Shown here in pieces: positions 1-6,142 of a DNA stretch of 6,674 nucleotides. The translations under genes were made by a program, and so were the position numbers. Origin of the DNA: Neisseriaceae bacterium. GTDB lineage: Bacteria; Pseudomonadota; Gammaproteobacteria; Burkholderiales; Neisseriaceae. Under the pieces are notes generated by a model that ran no database searches, had not been told where the DNA came from, and saw only the letters and a list, made by a program, of their open reading frames with translations. Positions within the stretch are counted from its first letter, which is position 1. Each line of letters begins with the position of its first letter. The stretch is from NCBI GenBank assembly GCA_017518785.1, contig JAFWUA010000009.1, positions 1 to 6,674 of the forward strand. Direction: 5' to 3'.

Positions 1-7
1 AAAATAT

Positions 8-1261
8 TTAATTTTTTTCCAACAAGGCATAATAAAATCCATCGTGATTTTCATTAGGTAAAAGAATTTCTTCAACTTTGCAAGAAGCATCAGGATTGCG
101 TAAAAGAAAAGCATCTTTTTGATGTGTATTTTCTTCTTGAAAAATAGAACAAGTTGCAAGTAGCATTCTACCGCCTGTTTTCAGACAACTCCATAAATTA
201 TCCAATAAAGGTATTTGTTGATTTGCAGTTTTAGCAGCATCGTTAGGGCGGCGTAACCATTTAATATCCGGATTGCGTCTTACTACGCCAGAGGCCGTGC
301 ACGGGACATCAGCTAAAATTGCATCAAATAATTTTCCATCAAACCATTCTTGAAGATTAGCCGCATTAGAAGCTATCAATTTAGCTTGAAAACCAAGACG
401 CGAAAGATTATCTGCAACTTGTGATAAACGCTTATTATCAATATCCAATGCAGTCATGTTGCAATTTGCTAACTCTAAAATGTGTGTAGTTTTACCGCCA
501 GGTGCACAACAAGCGTCCAAAACCATTTCGCCATCTTTTACATCTAAAATGTGTGCTGCACGTTGGGCACCAAAGTCCTGTACTGATACAAAACCATCAG
601 CAAAGTGTGGTAATTGTGATACAGGTACTCCTTTATCGAGACGTATTGCATAATCATCTAATAAAACTGCATCAATATTTTGTTGTTTTAGTAATGAAAT
701 ATATTCTTTACCACAAGTTTTCCGGCAGTTTACCCTTAAAGTCATTGGTGGGTGAATGGCAGCAGATTCGATGATTTTACGTGCATCTTGTGGATAATCT
801 TTCTCTAAACGTTTAAGCCACCACAATGGAAAATTATCTCGTGCAATACAGTCATTTTGTGCAAGCTTCTGTATAGATTGTTTTTCACGCAGAAAACGCC
901 GCAAAACAGCATTAACAAGTGATTTATATTTGCCATTTGCTATACGAGAAGATGCACTTACTGCCTCATTGACTACCGCATGTTCCATATTGCGAGTGTG
1001 GGATAATTGATAGAGTACCACTCTTAAAATAGCATCACACGTTTTATCTGGTATTGGACGCTTAACCAAAGTGTTTAAATAAAATTGAATACTCCCCAAA
1101 AAGCGTTGAGTACCATACGAAATATCCATTAGCTGTGCATATTCTTGCATCGAGAAATTGTTACCGTGCTGAACTTCTAACAACGCCTGATGCAAATTTT
1201 TACCTGATTCAACAGCTAATAAACATTTAGCTGCTGCTATTTGAACTTCACGCAGACTCAA
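8..1261 (-). CDS. rsmB: 16S rRNA (cytosine-967-C5)-methyltransferase RsmB
   Basis: Cytoplasmic SAM-dependent enzyme that methylates C967 of 16S rRNA. The 417-residue protein is close to the usual family length. An N-terminal NusB-like RNA-binding domain spans about residues 1-130 (HAVVNEAV at 94-101, LVNAVLRRF at 115-123). The C-terminal Rossmann-fold methyltransferase has the SAM loop DACCAPGGKT (249-258), ALDID (271-275), ADVPCTASG (317-325, Cys321, the residue that helps release the product) and ATCSI (369-373, Cys371, the expected nucleophile). It ends with the usual DGFYYALLEK. The start is TTG, not ATG: it lies 6 nt after AGGAG and overlaps the end of fmt by 14 nt, which suggests translational coupling. 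It is the last gene of def-fmt-rsmB; the stop codon is 7 nt from the window edge, so no terminator can be judged. Function is very secure; the TTG start is well supported. Confidence 0.96.
   Translation of the reverse strand: MSLREVQIAAAKCLLAVESGKNLHQALLEVQHGNNFSMQEYAQLMDISYGTQRFLGSIQFYLNTLVKRPIPDKTCDAILRVVLYQLSHTRNMEHAVVNEAVSASSRIANGKYKSLVNAVLRRFLREKQSIQKLAQNDCIARDNFPLWWLKRLEKDYPQDARKIIESAAIHPPMTLRVNCRKTCGKEYISLLKQQNIDAVLLDDYAIRLDKGVPVSQLPHFADGFVSVQDFGAQRAAHILDVKDGEMVLDACCAPGGKTTHILELANCNMTALDIDNKRLSQVADNLSRLGFQAKLIASNAANLQEWFDGKLFDAILADVPCTASGVVRRNPDIKWLRRPNDAAKTANQQIPLLDNLWSCLKTGGRMLLATCSIFQEENTHQKDAFLLRNPDASCKVEEILLPNENHDGFYYALLEKN
719..731 (-). repeat. Degenerate uptake-like motif in rsmB
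   Basis: TTTCCGGCAGTTT matches 11 of 13 positions, with the first ten identical. In rsmB it encodes NCRK (178-181), in the poorly conserved stretch just after a conserved TLRVN. Confidence 0.45.
1247..1258 (-). repeat. Variant uptake-like motif at the rsmB start / fmt end
   Basis: On the minus strand AGTCTGCGTGAA directly follows the TTG start of rsmB and spans the fmt stop. It matches 10 of 12 positions of the local motif and also 10 of 12 of the Simonsiella-type DUS, keeping CTG at 4-6 and TGAA at the end. Chance is possible. Confidence 0.3.
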
Positions 1262-2186
1262 TGGAAACTCCTAAAACATCACCAACAGCCAAATGATTAC
1301 CACTTAAAAAATCACGTACTGATAGTTTACGGCTTCCGGCAGACTGTATTTCTGTAATACGAATGAGACCATCAGATGTTGCTACAACAATTCCATCATT
1401 ATCTGCTTGTAAAATTGTACCTGCTGGTTCATTGCACGGTTTATTTTCATAAAAGGCACAATGTATTTTCAATAATCTATCTCGATATGTAGTCCAAGCA
1501 CCTGGAAATGGTGTAAATGCACGGATTTGACGGTCTATGTATTGTGCGGATTTCTGCCAATTGATACGAGCTTCATCTTTGCCGATTTTTTTAGCATAAG
1601 TGATACCTTCGGTCGGTTGAGGTTGAGGTTTAATATCTGGTAATTGTTGTAGAATTGCAACAATATCAATAGCACCTTGCAACATTAATTTATCATGCAG
1701 TGTTGCCACCGTTTCACGAGACCCAATCTCACAAATAGAGCGGTGTAAAACATCACCAGTATCCAATCCTTCGTCCATTTGCATAATGCAAATACCAGTT
1801 TCTTTATCACCTGCTTCAATTGCACGTTGAATTGGAGCTGCACCCCGCCAACGCGGTAACAAGGAAGCATGAATATTTAAACAACCATGTTTGGGAATAT
1901 CCAACACCGCTTTGGGTAATAATAATCCATAAGCGACTACAACCATAACATCTGCTTGATAGTCAGATAATATCTTTTGAATATCAGCATTTTTCAATGT
2001 TTCCGGTTGCCTTACGGTTAAATTAAGTTTTAACGCCATTTCTTTTACAGCAGATGGTTTTAGACGCATACCACGACCAGATGGGCGATCTGGTTGAGTT
2101 AAAACACAAACTACCTCGTGTTCATTGTTAATAGCGTTTAGTGCATGTGCGGCAAAAATAGGAGTTCCTGCAAAAATGACTTTCAT
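1248..2186 (-). CDS. fmt: Methionyl-tRNA formyltransferase
   Basis: Transfers a formyl group from 10-formyl-tetrahydrofolate to initiator Met-tRNA, giving the fMet-tRNA used for translation start. The 312-residue length is normal for the family. The N-terminal catalytic domain (1-about 200) has GTP (7-9), QPDRPSGRG (31-39) and NIHASLLPRWRGAAPIQ (104-120). The catalytic triad is visible as Asn104, His106 and Asp142 (EGLDTGD). The C-terminal OB-like tRNA-binding domain (about 205-312) includes FTPFPGAW (224-231). The ATG start follows GAGAGG and lies 3 nt after the def stop; the 3' end overlaps rsmB by 14 nt. Within the C-terminal domain, codons for QSAGS (281-285) contain an exact copy of the dispersed uptake-like 12-mer. 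The protein looks intact. Confidence 0.97.
   Translation of the reverse strand: MKVIFAGTPIFAAHALNAINNEHEVVCVLTQPDRPSGRGMRLKPSAVKEMALKLNLTVRQPETLKNADIQKILSDYQADVMVVVAYGLLLPKAVLDIPKHGCLNIHASLLPRWRGAAPIQRAIEAGDKETGICIMQMDEGLDTGDVLHRSICEIGSRETVATLHDKLMLQGAIDIVAILQQLPDIKPQPQPTEGITYAKKIGKDEARINWQKSAQYIDRQIRAFTPFPGAWTTYRDRLLKIHCAFYENKPCNEPAGTILQADNDGIVVATSDGLIRITEIQSAGSRKLSVRDFLSGNHLAVGDVLGVSIESA
1268..1272 (-). promoter_or_regulatory. Ribosome binding site of rsmB, supports a TTG start
   Basis: On the minus strand AGGAG is followed by a 6-nt spacer and then TTG (1259-1261). This near-perfect Shine-Dalgarno site lies inside the last codons of fmt. It is the main reason for choosing the TTG start, because no ATG lies near it in frame. 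Confidence 0.75.
1334..1345 (-). repeat. Uptake-like motif, exact 12-mer, in fmt
   Basis: TTCCGGCAGACT, reading AGTCTGCCGGAA in the direction of fmt, encodes SAG within QSAGS (281-285). The family often has a PAG-type stretch here, so part of the match may be protein-driven. Confidence 0.6.
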
Positions 2187-2189
2187 TAT

Positions 2190-2690
2190 TTAAGCCTCTC
2201 TTGCTAATTTTTTCATTTTAGTTTTGATTCTATTCTGTTTTAATTGAGATAAATATTCAACGAATACTTTTCCTTTCAAATGATCCAACTCGTGTTGAAT
2301 ACAAATGGCCAACAGTCCATCTGCGTCCAAAGTAAAAGACTGTCCGTGTTCATTTAATGCCGTTACTGTAACATTTTGAGCTCGAGTAACTTTTTCAAAC
2401 ACTCCCGGAACAGATAAACAACCTTCTTCATAAGTGGTTTCTCCAGAAGAGTGTGTGATTTGGGGATTAATAAAAACACGTAATTCATTTCTTTCTTCGG
2501 ATAAATCCATCACTACAATTTGTTTGTGGATATTAACTTGGGTTGCAGCTAAACCAATGCCACGAGATTGGTACATTGTTTCTGCCATATCAGCAACAAT
2601 TTGTTTGATATTGTCATCTATTGTTTCAACTTCCGATGCAACTATATGTAAGCGTTCATCTGGATATTTTAAAATATTAAGGATTGCCAT
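2190..2690 (-). CDS. def: Peptide deformylase
   Basis: Metalloenzyme that removes the N-formyl group from nascent proteins, the counterpart of fmt downstream. With the start chosen here it is 166 residues, close to the E. coli enzyme. All three family motifs are present: GIGLAATQ (44-51), EGCLSVP (89-95) with metal ligand Cys91, and QHELDHL (132-138), where His133 and His137 bind the metal and Glu134 is catalytic. The frame stays open for 24 more codons upstream to 2762, but the ATG at 2690 gives the standard beginning MAILNILKYPDERL and has GAAAG 5 nt before it. It is the first gene of the minus-strand operon, divergent from the LysM gene across a 160-bp AT-rich spacer in which I could not fix a def promoter. 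Confidence 0.97.
   Translation of the reverse strand: MAILNILKYPDERLHIVASEVETIDDNIKQIVADMAETMYQSRGIGLAATQVNIHKQIVVMDLSEERNELRVFINPQITHSSGETTYEEGCLSVPGVFEKVTRAQNVTVTALNEHGQSFTLDADGLLAICIQHELDHLKGKVFVEYLSQLKQNRIKTKMKKLAREA
2195..2200 (-). promoter_or_regulatory. Ribosome binding site of fmt
   Basis: GAGAGG on the minus strand lies in the last codons of def, 8 nt before the fmt ATG. The def stop TAA falls between site and start, an arrangement that favours coupled translation of def and fmt. Confidence 0.65.
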
Positions 2691-2813
2691 AAATTCTTTC
2701 GTATTACTTAAAAATGGTAAAAAAATGACATAAATTGCCATGTTACACAAAAAAATAAACATAATGCTGGTATTAAACAGTAAATATGGAATATGATTAG
2801 AGCCATATTAATC

Positions 2814-2822
2814 TGTTATACA
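2814..2822 (+). promoter_or_regulatory. Candidate extended -10 promoter of the LysM gene
   Basis: TGTTATACA fits an extended -10 element (TGn plus a TATAAT-like hexamer). No good -35 box sits 16-18 bp upstream (the best is TGATTA-like near 2794). A transcript would begin near 2829, shortly before AAAGGG (2835-2840) and the ATG at 2851. It is placed sensibly in the divergent spacer but rests on one hexamer only. Confidence 0.4.
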
Positions 2823-2850
2823 TCTACAAATCGTAAAGGGAATCATCATT

Positions 2851-4044
2851 ATGAAAAAACCCATTATAACCTTGCTTTGTGCAATGAGTTTAGCAATTTC
2901 TGCACCGTCTTTCGCTTTGAGTGTTAAGGGAAACGCACCGCAGCGTTACACGGTTAAGAGTGGAGATACCTTGTGGGGTATTTCTGGTATGTATCTAAAT
3001 AAACCTTGGAAATGGCCAGAATTATGGGGTATGAACAAGGCACAGATTAAAAATCCACATCTGATTTATCCAGGTCAAGTTTTGGTATTGAAGTATGTGA
3101 ACGGTAAGCCTCGTTTAAGTATTGAAGGTGATGGTAGCGGTTCTACCACTATCAAGCTATCTCCAAGCGTTCGTGATGAATCAAATGGTTATAGCATTGC
3201 AACATTGCCTATGGGAGTGTTGCGTTCATTTATGCAACACCCTAATGTAATTTCAAAAGAAGAAACAGACAAAGCTCCATCATTAGTTGCAGGCCCAGAT
3301 AAACGTATCATGTATTCGGTTGGTGATCGTGTGTATGCCGATGGTGTTAAAGAATCTGGTCGTTATCTTGTTTATCGTGTTAATGGCGACATCGTTGATC
3401 CTGATACCAAAGTAGTTTTGGGGCAAGAGGTGGTTTATAACGGCGAAGTTGCAACTTTAACTTCTAAACGTGGAGGTCCTACTGTACGTCAAACCGCAGA
3501 AGAAGCGGAAAAACTTGCACCAGGTGAACGTTACAACAAAGTAAATTCTTTAATAAAGGCTCCTGCTACCATTGCTCAACCAATGGAAGTATTGAAATCT
3601 TCTTCTGAAATCAGAGAAGGTGATCGTTTGAGATATGTACCGGAAGGTACTCATGAACGTTTCAATTTTGCACCACATGATCCAATGGTTAAGGTGGAAG
3701 CTCGTGTTGTACGTATTTTCAATGGTGTAAGTGAAGCTGGTCAATATCAAACAGTTCTGTTGAATCGTGGTGAATTGCATGGCTTGGATCGTGGTACGAT
3801 TGTTAGTCTTTACAAAATTCATCAACCAAAACGTAAAAAAGGTGCTGGTCGTGTTGAATATTCAATTATTCCGGCAGAAGAAATTGGTTTAGCTATGGTT
3901 TATTTAACTAGCGATAACTTGTCCTATGCGGTTTTGATTGATTCTACTAATGAAGTTACTATTGGCGATGTAGCATCTAATCCTGGTCTTGATTTAGAGG
4001 ATATCAATATTCCTCCTGAAAAAGTTGTGAATGCTTCTCGTTAA
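2851..4044 (+). CDS. Exported LysM-domain peptidoglycan-binding protein
   Basis: The 397-residue product begins with a signal peptide: MKK, a hydrophobic core at about 5-18 and a likely cut after SFA (residue 22). One LysM domain follows at 33-80 (YTVKSGDTLWGIS, then WPELWGMN, ending LIYPGQVLVL); such domains bind the glycan of peptidoglycan. The long remainder, about 95-397, is presumably periplasmic and has no further membrane segment. It contains beta-rich stretches around 155-205 and 280-330 but no catalytic motif that I recognise. Homologs of this type are commonly found next to dprA and def in Beta- and Gammaproteobacteria, and their exact role is not settled, so I give no symbol. AAAGGG lies 10 nt before the ATG. 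The gene faces def divergently and closes with its own terminator, so it is probably monocistronic. Confidence 0.92.
   Translation: MKKPIITLLCAMSLAISAPSFALSVKGNAPQRYTVKSGDTLWGISGMYLNKPWKWPELWGMNKAQIKNPHLIYPGQVLVLKYVNGKPRLSIEGDGSGSTTIKLSPSVRDESNGYSIATLPMGVLRSFMQHPNVISKEETDKAPSLVAGPDKRIMYSVGDRVYADGVKESGRYLVYRVNGDIVDPDTKVVLGQEVVYNGEVATLTSKRGGPTVRQTAEEAEKLAPGERYNKVNSLIKAPATIAQPMEVLKSSSEIREGDRLRYVPEGTHERFNFAPHDPMVKVEARVVRIFNGVSEAGQYQTVLLNRGELHGLDRGTIVSLYKIHQPKRKKGAGRVEYSIIPAEEIGLAMVYLTSDNLSYAVLIDSTNEVTIGDVASNPGLDLEDINIPPEKVVNASR
3868..3880 (-). repeat. Partial uptake-like motif in the LysM gene
   Basis: ATTCCGGCAGAAG shares the 10-bp core TTCCGGCAGA with the motif (10 of 13 overall). It encodes IPAE in the C-terminal region. 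It may be a relic or chance. Confidence 0.3.
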
Positions 4045-4060
4045 TGGTTAGATAGGTATT

Positions 4061-4100
4061 AAAAAGAGCGTATGTATCATAAACTGCATACGCTTTTTTT
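4061..4100 (+). terminator. Intrinsic terminator after the LysM gene
   Basis: The arms AGCGTATG (4067-4074) and CATACGCT (4087-4094) form an 8-bp perfect stem with a 12-nt loop, ending in seven T (4094-4100). The stem can extend through the A-run at 4061-4065 with one G-T pair. It begins 16 nt after the LysM stop and should separate that transcript from dprA. Confidence 0.88.
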
Positions 4101-4210
4101 ATGTAGTCGCTTGAATCGCAGAATATATAGTCAAAGCTTTGCTGTATTGTTTAATAGTGTCGCAGGTAGAACGCTTTGATGCTTTTTGCTCTAAATCTAT
4201 AATGAAATGT

Positions 4211-4225
4211 TTTCAGGCACAGACT
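4211..4225 (-). repeat. Weak uptake-like motif with a 2-nt insertion
   Basis: TTTCAGGCACAGACT resembles TTTCCGGCAGACT with one substitution and two inserted bases. Read on the minus strand it also holds TGCCTGAA, the end of the Simonsiella-type DUS. It could be a decayed copy or chance. Confidence 0.25.
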
Positions 4226-4243
4226 AAATGGCGTATTGTATTT

Positions 4244-4252
4244 TGCTATAAA
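4244..4252 (+). promoter_or_regulatory. Candidate extended -10 promoter for dprA-smg-topA
   Basis: TGCTATAAA resembles an extended -10 element, with no recognisable -35 box at the right distance. The terminator upstream means dprA needs its own promoter between 4101 and 4313, and this is the best candidate I see. It would give a leader of about 55 nt. Confidence 0.35.
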
Positions 4253-4268
4253 TCAACGATAAAAACCT

Positions 4269-4281
4269 TTTCCAGAAGACT
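4269..4281 (-). repeat. Degenerate uptake-like motif upstream of dprA
   Basis: TTTCCAGAAGACT matches 11 of 13 positions of the motif TTTCCGGCAGACT. It lies in non-coding DNA 32 bp before the dprA start, so no protein constraint explains the match, but two mismatches leave room for chance. Confidence 0.35.
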
Positions 4282-4313
4282 TATTTATATTAATGCAGAT
4301 GATAATTTAGACG

Positions 4314-5558
4314 ATGCAGCAAGATAATATTTATTACTATTTGTTATTGGCTTTTACTCCATATATTGGACCAATTTCCTTTGCTTCCTTAACGCAACGT
4401 TTTGGTAATGCCAAAGAAGTTTTTAAGGCATCTTCTGATGAGTTACGTCCATGTTTGGAACGCCCAGATCAAGCATTAGACGCACTATTAAAAAAAGAGG
4501 CAACTAAAACAGTAGAGGAATCTTTAACATGGTTTGAAAAAAATGAAAACTGTCGTTTAATGACATTATTAGATGAAGATTATCCTCTTGTATTAGCAGA
4601 AGGAATAGCACCGCCACCTGTATTATTTTTACGAGGTAAAAGTGAGTTATTACAACAAAAGATGATTGCCATTGTTGGCAGTCGCCATGCAACTGTACAA
4701 GGTACAAAAATCGCAACTTCTTTTGCCAAAGATCTTGCATCACAATCTTGGACGGTTGTATCTGGTTTTGCAGATGGAATAGATTCTGCCGCACATCGCG
4801 GTGCATTAAATGAAACTGCTAGTACGATTGCAATTTTAGGAACTGGTATAGATCGTGTTTATCCTGCTAAAAATCGTGATTTAGCACATGAGATGGCACA
4901 AAAAGGTTTATTGCTGTCTGAATTCCCATTGGGAACAGCTCCATTAGCAGTTAATTTTCCACGTAGAAATCGTTTAATTGCGGCATTAGGTCGAGCAACA
5001 GTGGTAATCGAAGCCACAGAAAAATCAGGTTCTCTGATTACTGCTCGTCTTGCAGGAGAAATGGGACGTGATGTAATGGCTGTTCCAGGTTCGATTCTTA
5101 ATCTACAAGCCTCTGGTTGTCATAAATTAATTCGCGATGGTGCAATATTGGTTACTTGTGCCCAAGATATTTTGTCTGAATATGAAAAGATAAATAGCAA
5201 ACAAATACAGAAAAAAACTTTCCGGCAGACTCAAATAAATACTATTGCAACTGATGATAGCAAAAATAAGTCTTTTCGGCAGACTTCAATAGATACTGAT
5301 GCAAATGATTTGTCATCAACCGTTCAATCATCTGAACAAACCCCACATCATGAAACTCTTGACCTTAACCAACAAAAGCAGGAAGATGCACACCGCACGG
5401 CGTTGTTATCGGCAATGGGATTTGATGCGATTCACCCAGATGATTTAGCACAACAACTTTTATGGCACCCTGCTGATATTTATGCAACGTTGTTAGATTT
5501 GGAATTAGATGGAATGATAATGACCACATCTGGCGGTCGTTATCAGAGAATCCGTTAA
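4314..5558 (+). CDS. dprA: DNA-processing protein DprA (Smf)
   Basis: DprA binds incoming single-stranded DNA during natural transformation and loads RecA on it in the cytoplasm. The 414-residue protein has an N-terminal helical segment (about 1-75, TPYIGP at 15-20), a Rossmann-fold DNA-binding core (about 80-290) and a C-terminal winged-helix domain (about 355-414). Core motifs are IVGSR (120-124), SGFADGIDSAAH (150-161), FPRRNR (215-220), KSGSLITA (237-244) and VPGS (257-260). Between core and winged helix lies a polar linker (about 291-355) containing a duplicated unit with FRQT at 303-306 and 321-324, encoded by uptake-like motifs. No strong ribosome site precedes the ATG, but the N-terminus aligns well with the family. 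It follows a terminator and lies 32 nt before smg, probably in one transcript with smg and topA. The frame is intact. Confidence 0.96.
   Translation: MQQDNIYYYLLLAFTPYIGPISFASLTQRFGNAKEVFKASSDELRPCLERPDQALDALLKKEATKTVEESLTWFEKNENCRLMTLLDEDYPLVLAEGIAPPPVLFLRGKSELLQQKMIAIVGSRHATVQGTKIATSFAKDLASQSWTVVSGFADGIDSAAHRGALNETASTIAILGTGIDRVYPAKNRDLAHEMAQKGLLLSEFPLGTAPLAVNFPRRNRLIAALGRATVVIEATEKSGSLITARLAGEMGRDVMAVPGSILNLQASGCHKLIRDGAILVTCAQDILSEYEKINSKQIQKKTFRQTQINTIATDDSKNKSFRQTSIDTDANDLSSTVQSSEQTPHHETLDLNQQKQEDAHRTALLSAMGFDAIHPDDLAQQLLWHPADIYATLLDLELDGMIMTTSGGRYQRIR
5219..5231 (-). repeat. Uptake-like motif, full 13-bp match, in dprA
   Basis: TTTCCGGCAGACT, which reads AGTCTGCCGGAAA on the minus strand, is identical over 13 bp to the copy in the smg-topA spacer. 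In the dprA frame it encodes FRQT in the linker, where sequence constraint should be low. Confidence 0.7.
5273..5285 (-). repeat. Uptake-like motif, one mismatch, in dprA
   Basis: TTTTCGGCAGACT differs from the motif at one base, a synonymous change in a Phe codon. It lies 54 bp after the first dprA copy and encodes the same FRQT. Confidence 0.65.
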
Positions 5559-5590
5559 ACTGAAAATTAGTTAGAAAATTAAAGATTATT

Positions 5591-6085
5591 ATGAGCAACA
5601 CAACTCCGATGTTTGATGTATTTCTTTCATTATTAGAGCATTTTCAAAATGATGAAGGGACACCAACACGTGAATCAATTTTGGAATGTTTAATCAATGA
5701 GGGATATGATTCCTATGCTATTGGTTGTGCCATTAATTGTATGAATACATTGTTCTACCAATACGCTTGGACATCTGAATCAGTAAATTTACCAAAGATG
5801 CGTTCTATTCGTGTTTTTGATACGCAAGAACAAAGCACTTTGCCCACTGATGTACGAGGATTGTTGTATTCTTTGGGTCGTACCGGTGAAATTTCATTGA
5901 GTGATTGCGAATTTATCACCAATGCCCTGATGAATTTACCACATGAAGAAATAACCGTTGATAACGCCAAATTGCTAACCTTGATTCGTTTGGGAGATAG
6001 AAGCGAAAGATTGCCTGATAATCTAAACGAATCACTATTCAGTGTGTTTGATGATAGAAATGTTGATAGAGGTATTTTTCATTAA
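5591..6085 (+). CDS. smg: Smg family protein (DUF494)
   Basis: The 164-residue acidic protein belongs to the Smg/DUF494 family, usually about 155-160 residues and often next to dprA. The match rests on the typical N-terminus MFDVFLSLLEHF (7-18), the Leu-rich middle region VRGLLYSLGRTGEIS (88-102) and the end segment ITVDNAKLLTLIRL (121-134). The molecular role of the family is not established; the gene symbol came from its position beside smf/dprA in E. coli. The ATG at 5591 has a weak AAAG 6 nt before it. An ATG six codons later (5609) matches the usual family start but has no better ribosome site. No signal peptide or membrane segment is seen. It lies 32 nt after dprA and 57 nt before topA. 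Confidence 0.88.
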   Translation: MSNTTPMFDVFLSLLEHFQNDEGTPTRESILECLINEGYDSYAIGCAINCMNTLFYQYAWTSESVNLPKMRSIRVFDTQEQSTLPTDVRGLLYSLGRTGEISLSDCEFITNALMNLPHEEITVDNAKLLTLIRLGDRSERLPDNLNESLFSVFDDRNVDRGIFH

Positions 6086-6101
6086 AAAACATACTGTTAA
6101 T

Positions 6102-6114
6102 AGTCTGCCGGAAA
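6102..6114 (+). repeat. Uptake-like motif in the smg-topA spacer
   Basis: AGTCTGCCGGAAA lies in non-coding DNA 16 bp after the smg stop and is a full match to the dprA copy on the opposite strand. No protein constraint applies here. It is a single copy with no facing partner, so it does not form the DUS-hairpin terminator common in Neisseria. Confidence 0.7.
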
Positions 6115-6142
6115 ACGTTACAATTTTGAAGAATTTATAAAA

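Larger units (their letters stand above)
4101..4313. other. AT-rich spacer between the LysM terminator and dprA, no convincing gene
   Basis: This 213-bp stretch holds no supported gene. A 62-codon frame (4139-4327) runs across it, but it has no ribosome site or recognisable family and overlaps dprA. The stretch does contain two degenerate relatives of the uptake-like motif (4211-4225 and 4269-4281) and a possible dprA promoter (4244-4252). Confidence 0.6.
5214..5309 (+). repeat. Tandem duplication in the dprA linker (54-bp period)
   Basis: The segments 5214-5255 and 5268-5309 match at 33 of 42 bases by hand count and lie exactly 54 bp (18 codons) apart, so the frame is kept. The products are KTFRQTQINTIATD (301-314) and KSFRQTSIDTDAND (319-332), with 9 of 14 residues the same. 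The best-kept part is the uptake-like motif in each unit. Confidence 0.75.

Noticed and set aside
2000..2012. TTTCCGGTTGCCT as a further copy of the uptake-like motif
   Set aside because: It matches only 10 of 13 and encodes QPET, a conserved Fmt motif, so protein constraint explains it.
2691..2762. 24-residue hydrophobic N-terminal extension of peptide deformylase
   Set aside because: The frame is open, but the family start MAILNILKYP at 2690 has its own ribosome site, and the extension is AT-rich spacer DNA that reads as hydrophobic residues by composition.
4139..4327. 62-codon frame between the LysM gene and dprA
   Set aside because: It has no ribosome site or recognisable family and overlaps the dprA start by 14 bp in another frame; the composition looks like non-coding DNA.
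4783..4795. ATTCTGCCGCAC as a motif copy in dprA
   Set aside because: It matches only 9 of 12 and encodes the conserved DSAAH of DprA.
5365..5601. 78-codon antisense frame across the end of dprA and start of smg
   Set aside because: It is a shadow of the dprA coding strand, with no ribosome site or known family.
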